This document shows positions 58,456-64,000 of a stretch of DNA of 64,000 nucleotides, piece by piece. The translations under genes were made by a program, and so were the position numbers. Source of the DNA: Trichosphaerium sp. ATCC 40318 (Eukaryota > Discosea > Flabellinia > Trichosidae); contig JALMLS010000418.1 of assembly GCA_038496445.1 (NCBI GenBank), positions 224,264 through 288,263 on the forward strand, read 5' to 3'. Below the pieces are notes generated by a model, which was not told where the DNA came from, did no database searches, and saw nothing but the letters and a program-made list of their open reading frames with translations. Numbering within the stretch: the stretch's first letter is position 1; every line of letters begins with the position of its first letter.

Positions 58456-61115
58456 ATGGGTACTACATGGGCAAGCAGTGTTCGCACTCAAGAGTATGAC
58501 ATCGTAATAGATATTGATGATGTGTCAAAAGGTGACGTACCTTACGCTACCTTTTTGGCAGTTATTGTAGTTAAAACTGTGAAGGGCACCTTGGATGGCC
58601 AATATTTGTTTCTAAACGAATATTTGAGAAGCAACGTCAAATAATAACAGCAGAGTACACCGAAGAAGGCAAGCACAAATACAACACCTGAGCGTACTGT
58701 TTAACTGTAGATTGATTAACACTGTTAAAAGGTAGCGAACAGTTTCATGACGCTGTGGACCACATAGGCGAAGTACTAAAACAACTGGAAGACTCATTAG
58801 GATACCCTAACATGGTATGGACGCTACAGTTGGAGTTGACCCCTATTTTTATTTTAAAAAGATCAATTTTTAGTTCTTTCATAACTCGTACCCTAAACCA
58901 TTTCCATACCGCATATCCAAAATATTTCCAAGCCTCACACCAATGGCTACGGATTGATCTTTTTTGTTCTTAACACGGGCCAACTCCGTTGTCCCACGTG
59001 TGAACCGCTAGCCACAAAAAAAAAACACTCTATTTCAGAGTTTTGGGACCTTATGAGAAGTTAAATTATAATTCGAGCTGACGTGGCAAAGGTTTCTGTT
59101 TCAGGGCTCTTCAACAAAGGGAAAACGTTCCTTACGAACAAACTCGCGCAAGCAGACTTACCAGCAGACAGAAAGGTAAACACAAAAGGCCTGAGCTTTG
59201 TTATTGGTAAAGGAAAGCTAAAAGACACTCTGTTTATTGATACTGCCGGAACAAACTCGCCCTTACAAGACTGTACGGTTGTTATTTAGCTTTAAAAACG
59301 TCTCATTTATGTGTTTAACTTTCTTCTAGTTGCGTCTTCGGAGACTAAGCTTGTAAACAAGAAAGCTACTGAGATGTTTCTAAAAGACCTTGTCTTTTGT
59401 TTATCAGACGCAATAATGGTCGTAGTAAATGACCTAACTTGGATGGAACAGCAACATATTGAATTAATTTACCATCACGCAAGAATATCAGATTTAGTTG
59501 AAAAGCAGACGATGCCAATCTATGTAGTACATAACTACGTAAATGTCGAAACCGACTCTGACCTATTGGTTATGTGGAAGGTAATTTCTAATTTTGAAAA
59601 AAAAAATTTACCGTTTTCTCTTTTCTATTTGCTCTTTGCCAGCGTGTGAGGTAGACACTCTTTCCTCGCTAGTGCTCTGTATGCGGCCTTTGCTTTAGCA
59701 AAAAAAGCTCGAGGTTACGGCACGCCGTAAGCAGAAAAAAAACCAAATCACGTGATTTTGAAAAGATTGTAAAACCACAAAAACGAAACGTCAAGAAAAA
59801 TGTCAACAACCGGTAGTCGCGTTTCTTTACTGACATTTTTTTAAGAGCTTACTTCGAGCCTATGGACGGAATAATACTAGTATTTGTGAGTATCCAGTTG
59901 AAGGAAGGAAAACTCCTCTTCACTATTTGACTACACATAACAAAGGGGTTACACACGTTTTCCTCGCAAAAGAAGGATCTAAAGCAGGGGAATGGAATAA
60001 GTATGTTATAGAATTCCTTCGTAATAGATTAGAATCTGTAAAGAGAGATAAGAGAATGAAGTTGCTTGAGCAAATAACAAAGTACACGGAGGTAACCCTC
60101 AGAACATTCTGCAAAAACGTACGCAATAGACCTCTTATAGACTTGTTTAATTGATATCGATAAACTAATTAAGTACTAGGTATCAGGTGTAGAGATTATT
60201 CCAAGACCAGATGCGATGAAGGATGAATACAACAATAATCAAATAGTACAACTTTTTTTTACCAACTTGCAGCTAACCACTTTGTCAGGTGTCTCTTGCT
60301 AAAATTGCAAAGACGGCAGATGCTGAAATTGATCCTAACGATTGGAGGACCTACCCTGAGACTAGTGAAGTAGAACAAAAAGCGCTCAGAAAGGTGATTA
60401 AAATACTGCTGGATGTTGTATTTCTCGCAGCTAAACGTTCTTTAGAGTGCTAGCTTTCTACTGAAAGTCAAAAATAAACTCGAACTATCATCTTACGAAG
60501 TCAAGTTTGATGGATACAACATCACCCTAGCAGAGGGACCATGGATTCCAAAGGTAGGAGAAAAACACTTTAAACTAATCTTGTGCCAAAACTTCGTTCA
60601 GAGTACTATTAATAACATTGTTTTAGTGTACTGTTCTTCATGTCAATGGCGACACAACAACTACAGAACAAGTTCAAGGTGTTCCTAAGCAAATGGTGGT
60701 AGTTTTGGATCTACCAGGTGTTTCGCATGTAACAAATCTAAATGATGTACAACGCGGAGGAACTATCGAAGCAAAGATAGAAGTACAAAGCTCCTTACTT
60801 ACATACATCCTCACTTTCTTTGAATAGCTTAGAAACCATGGTCCTCAGCTTAAAATCACCGGTAACCGCCTTCTAAACTTTCGAGGCCACGCATCGGAAG
60901 GTAAACTGTTCCCGCCACGTGACTACAAATATACAACAAAGGAAGAACGTGGCCAGTCCGAGTTCGAAAGAATCTTTGATATTAACGGAGCTGAATATAC
61001 TACAAACAAGACCCCTTATGTATATCAGAGTAACGGACTTGCGTATGTATGCATAATGGGAAGGGAGCCAACAGAGTCATCAAAAACAACACAACTAGTA
61101 GATGATGCGTTCTGA
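58456..61115 (+). CDS. Large P-loop GTPase-like protein (GLFNKGKT type)
   Basis: Not a named family to me, but the pattern is that of expanded large GTPases found in ciliates, fungi such as Rhizophagus and other protists. The start at 58456 (MGTTWASSVRTQEYDIVIDI) splices in phase from DDVSKG to HLGWPIFVSKRIFEKQRQII (58615-58680). A short helical exon follows (FHDAVDHIGEVLKQLEDSLG). The G domain (59083 on) has P-loop VSGLFNKGKTFLTNKL, switch-like VNTKGLSF and Walker-B-like DTLFIDTAGTNSPL. Then LVFCLSDAIMVVVNDLTWMEQ and MPIYVVHNY, the strand where the base-specificity Asn would lie. The C-terminal third (60300-61115) has beta-rich exons such as LKVKNKLELSSYEVKFDG, KQMVVVLDLPGV and LKITGNRLLNFRG, resembling an HSP20-like fold in layout. 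Several introns near 59590-60200 are approximate. Confidence 0.65.
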
Positions 61116-61422
61116 AAAACCTCAGCTACTTCGTTGCAAAGAGACCTACCCATTTCTACTTCCCTCTGTTGTTAAGATCACGTAAAAGTAATAAACCATG
61201 CTTTGCAAAGCGTAACTGTTAAGTGAATCGTAGTCAAAGGTTTTGATCCAATTCTATTCAAATTGTTCATTTTTCCTTTAGAAAACTCGCTTTTTTTCTC
61301 TAACCAAGTTGGAAGATTGCATATATTAGGTACACTGTACATTGGTACTTTCAAGGTAAAATAGACAATGTGAAACAAGGTCAACGTGACTCTTGTTTCA
61401 AAATTGATTTACACAGACACCA
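61116..61422. other. Intergenic region between two plus-strand genes
   Basis: 307 nt, T-rich, with no supported feature beyond presumed terminator and promoter. Confidence 0.4.
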
Positions 61423-62064
61423 ATGGCAACTTGTAGACGTAAGACGGCGGGGTTAAAGCCTTCGCGTATGGCAACCATGTACAATGATATTGTGCCTGAA
61501 ATCTCTGCAAGGCGAATGCAAGAAATGCCCGCTGCTACAAGTGCCGTAAATCCTATATTCAACGGCCTTTCCGCACGTAAAATGCAGACGATACAGCAAA
61601 ACAACCCAGCAACAAATAGCCGCAGACGAAACAGCCCACAGGCGCCTAAGGCAACGAAATATGAACCTACCATTACTTCTTACATTTTAACGAACGAGTA
61701 CGTTTTACTTTAAAATCACTTTAGCGTTGGCTCTTGTATTCATATGATTATCGTCTCAGTTTAGAATTAATTAACGCTTGTACAGACAAACAAGGATAAA
61801 TCCTGCCGAATACGCGCCAGTTGATTTCACCAAGCAACAATCCGAGTATACAACTGCTTTTTAAGATACAGTTTCTTAACCTTATTGACACGTAATAGTT
61901 TCAGCCCTATTCTTATCGCAGATGATGAACAGATTACTAGAGAACTCAAAGGTTTGTCTAATTTGCTTGATGCTGGCTTTATAACACCAAACGAGTACAA
62001 CAAACGTAGAAAATGTTTGTTGGTGTCACAAAAGTTGACATCTGACCGTTTGTACATGGTATGA
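61423..62064 (+). CDS. Small basic protein with SHOCT-like C-terminal motif
   Basis: Not recognised as a whole. Exon 1 (61423-61694) encodes a basic, Ala/Asn/Arg-rich sequence (MATCRRKTAGLKPSRMATMY, ARRMQEMPAATSAVNPIFNG). It splices in phase (GA|A) to QTRINPAEYAPVDFTKQQS, and again (GA|T) to FSPILIADDEQITRELKGL followed by SNLLDAGFITPNEYNKRRK. That last segment fits the SHOCT short C-terminal motif (a leucine-rich helix, LLDAGxIT, then a second helix), known from bacterial and some eukaryotic proteins and thought to mediate oligomerisation. The total length is about 160 residues. No membrane segment. Confidence 0.6.
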
Positions 62065-62945
62065 CTAGACAACATTTGTTTTTTTATGTTTTAGAGTTCA
62101 ACAAACTAAATCCGTTTGTGACAAGGTTTTCCAACCTCGATGGGAATGGATGTGATTAGAGTGACAAAGAAATGTAGAATAAACTGATAACAAAATACAA
62201 ATTTGGAGTTACTGTTATTTTACACTGAGCGCAATAAGGAGGAGTATTAGATGGTAGTCACTGTCTGATAAATGCTGTGCAGTACAACAAGCTGTTATCA
62301 TGTATCCCATAATGAATTAGTACCTACACTTTTTGGAGGTGAAACAAGTAGTAGGACTATTGGGAGACCACTATACCCATAAGTGAATTGATTACTGTTG
62401 CAATCTATTTTCCCTTTGAATTTTTCGCCTCACGTAACATACTCTGGGAACAGAGCCAGTAGATGTTGCTCAACCAACAGCTTAAACTCAATTGAGTGGT
62501 TTATAGTATTGTTGTGAATCTTCAATCCAAACCAATATCTCTTACTACCAACCAATTCTGTGGAATCACCGGGAGATATACTTACTTTTTTCTTCACGTG
62601 GCAGGGGAGATATAACATATACTTGCTGTTGTTGATGATTTAGACACAAAGTGCACTGTGACGATTGAATGCTCGTATTGAGGCAGTGCTAAAATACACA
62701 ACAAGTGCGCTTGATATTCACTTGACACTTTTGCTGAATACAAGATATTGCAAACTTACACCAGAAAATTGTGAGAATCAAGTAGACAAACTCTTTTTTT
62801 ATTTTTTATGGCTATTTTGTAATTGGTTTAAGCTCACTACTGGACCCTTTGGATATTATACTATAATGAAACAAGTACAAACATACTAGAATAACTGTCC
62901 ATACAGCATTAAGCGCAAGTAATCCAATACCCTACTTTTGAGTAC
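62065..62945. other. Intergenic region with weak frames only
   Basis: About 880 nt. A 62-codon minus-strand frame (62430-62618) includes SKRYWFGLKIHNNTINHS and LLALFPEYVT but has no partner exon or known motif. I cannot support a gene. Confidence 0.4.
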
Positions 62946-62949
62946 AGGT

Positions 62950-63220
62950 CTAAAAATTAAAGTGGTATATACCAGTTTTTTTATGGTATATACCACTTTT
63001 TTCAACAAAATGGTATATGAACTGGTATATACCATTTTGAAATACCACTTTTTTTAGAAATTAAGTGAATAAAAAAGAGGTATATGGAAGTGGTATATAC
63101 CACTTTTCATTCACATAATGAGACCTTCTAAAAATGGTATATAAAGTGGTATATACCACTTTTTTATGGTATGTGGTATATACCACCTTTTTATTGGTAT
63201 ATACCACTTTTATGGTATGC
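62950..63220. repeat. Array of GGTATATACC palindromes, block 1
   Basis: About seven copies of the 10-nt palindrome GGTATATACC occur, most extended to AGTGGTATATACCACTTTT, separated by T- or A-rich spacers of irregular length, plus partial copies (GGTATATGAAC, GGTATGTGG). Spacing is irregular, so it is not a simple microsatellite. The frames across it arise from the repeat and are not genes. Confidence 0.85.
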
Positions 63221-63684
63221 TTCAAGAAGGTCATTAAGGAGCTTTTTGGTAATGGGTTTTCTTGTTGAATGATCATAGACGTCATACATTGAACGGTGTG
63301 TAGGGACCTTAGTATATCATAGAATCTAACCAAACCAAGCTCATTCGAACCGCAGGACCTGATTCCAGTACCAACATTAAGGAAACTATATTGCAGGTAT
63401 TATACAGACGTTCGTGGGTACCAGACAAAGTTTTATTTTATTTTCGTTTGATATACATTAACCGACCTCCGTAGACCTTAGTAATTGATGGATTCAGGTG
63501 GAACCACTTTCATTAGGTGCGCAGCATGTTTTTACAGTAGGTACAGCAAGATCATGGAGATGGACGAATTTTCCAGACGCCCATAGTAATGTAACTGTAG
63601 TGGACATTGTCCAAAACTTGTAACTCACAAACTGTGTATTAAATAAAGTGTATTTTCTGGAATTGCAGGTGTACCATAAGTAGA

Positions 63685-64000
63685 CATAAAGTGGTATATA
63701 AGGGTGGTATATACCATGAAAAACTGGTATAAAAAAGTGGTATATAAGTGGTATATACCTAAAAAAGTGGTATAAAAAAGTGGTATATTTTTTTTTTTCT
63801 GGTGAAAAAAGTGGTATATTTTCTGTTTTTATACCTGTTTTTTTTGGTATATTGTTGGTATATTTGGTCAATATACACTTTTTTTGGTATATTTCAGTCA
63901 AAATATACCACTTTTTTGGTATATACCATAAAAAACTGGTATAAAAAAGTGGTATAAAAGTGGTATATACCAAAAAAACTGGTATATTTTTTTAGACCTG
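63685..64000. repeat. Array of GGTATATACC palindromes, block 2 (to window edge)
   Basis: A second block with at least four complete GGTATATACC palindromes and many half units (GTGGTATAAAAAAGTGGTATA, TTTTTTGGTATATT). It runs to the last base of the window and may continue. Between the blocks lies about 460 nt of different sequence (63221-63684) without a supported gene. Confidence 0.85.

Noticed and set aside
63061-63333. 90-codon minus-strand frame
   Set aside because: It is generated by the same repeat array, with its residues following the repeat period.
63494-63973. 159-codon minus-strand frame
   Set aside because: Much of it is produced by the GGTATATACC repeat array, giving Tyr/Pro/Phe-rich low-complexity sequence; not a gene.

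Overview
This is nuclear DNA from a compact, intron-dense, unicellular eukaryote. It is AT-rich, uses the standard code (TAA, TAG and TGA all end frames), and carries about 28 protein genes in 64 kb. Almost every gene is split by many very short introns (roughly 27-100 nt), often with a GTACGT- or GTAAGT-type donor. I found no rRNA or tRNA gene, CRISPR array, bacterial operon or intact transposon. Gene content (kinesin-8, VPS10 receptor, RUN/Rubicon-homology protein, eIF3j, RPL18, LINS-like, PAAF1-like, VIT/vWA protein) fits a protist. The lineage cannot be fixed from the sequence; a stramenopile is one option. Exon joins were inferred by eye from reading-frame continuity and GT...AG signals, so outer coordinates are firmer than internal exon borders.

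Layout. 1-5.7 kb: edge-truncated ZIP metal transporter (-), kinesin-8 (-), PDCD5 homologue (+). 5.8-7.0 kb: orphan Ser/Asp-rich basic gene, copy A (-), with a relic of a further copy beside it. 7.5-11.1 kb: two unrecognised genes (+). 11.2-13.1 kb: repeat protein with a C-terminal restriction-endonuclease-like domain (-), divergent from mitochondrial L-threonine 3-dehydrogenase (+). 14.9-18.8 kb: VPS10/sortilin-type receptor (+). 19.0-20.0 kb: orphan gene copy B (+), inverted relative to copy A with a matching upstream region. 20.2-21.6 kb: unrecognised gene or genes (-). 22.0-27.5 kb: eIF3j (+) and a RUN plus Rubicon-homology protein (+). 27.8-30.4 kb: small membrane protein (-) and glutathione synthetase (+). 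30.4-33.2 kb: decayed fragments and a BTB protein (-). 33.5-37.4 kb: ABC1/ADCK kinase (-) and PAAF1-like WD40 protein (+). 37.6-41.3 kb: PH-PAS-STE20-like kinase with altered catalytic motifs (-). 41.8-43.9 kb: probable type II membrane protein (+). 44.3-49.6 kb: LINS-like (-), SLC52 riboflavin transporter-like (+), RPL18 (+). 49.8-53.9 kb: UBA-VIT-vWA protein (+). 54.1-57.7 kb: two tandem, divergent Rab-like genes (-). 58.5-62.1 kb: large P-loop GTPase (+) and a small SHOCT-like protein (+). 62.9-64.0 kb: array of GGTATATACC palindromes running to the window edge.

The genes do not form a pathway; most are independent housekeeping or trafficking genes, and several neighbours share short divergent promoters. 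The most unusual items are the PH-PAS-kinase with HRN and DFS in place of HRD and DFG, the repeat/endonuclease-like protein, the inverted orphan gene pair, the degenerating Rab pair, the terminal palindrome array, and an apparent excess of the CACGTG palindrome across the window.
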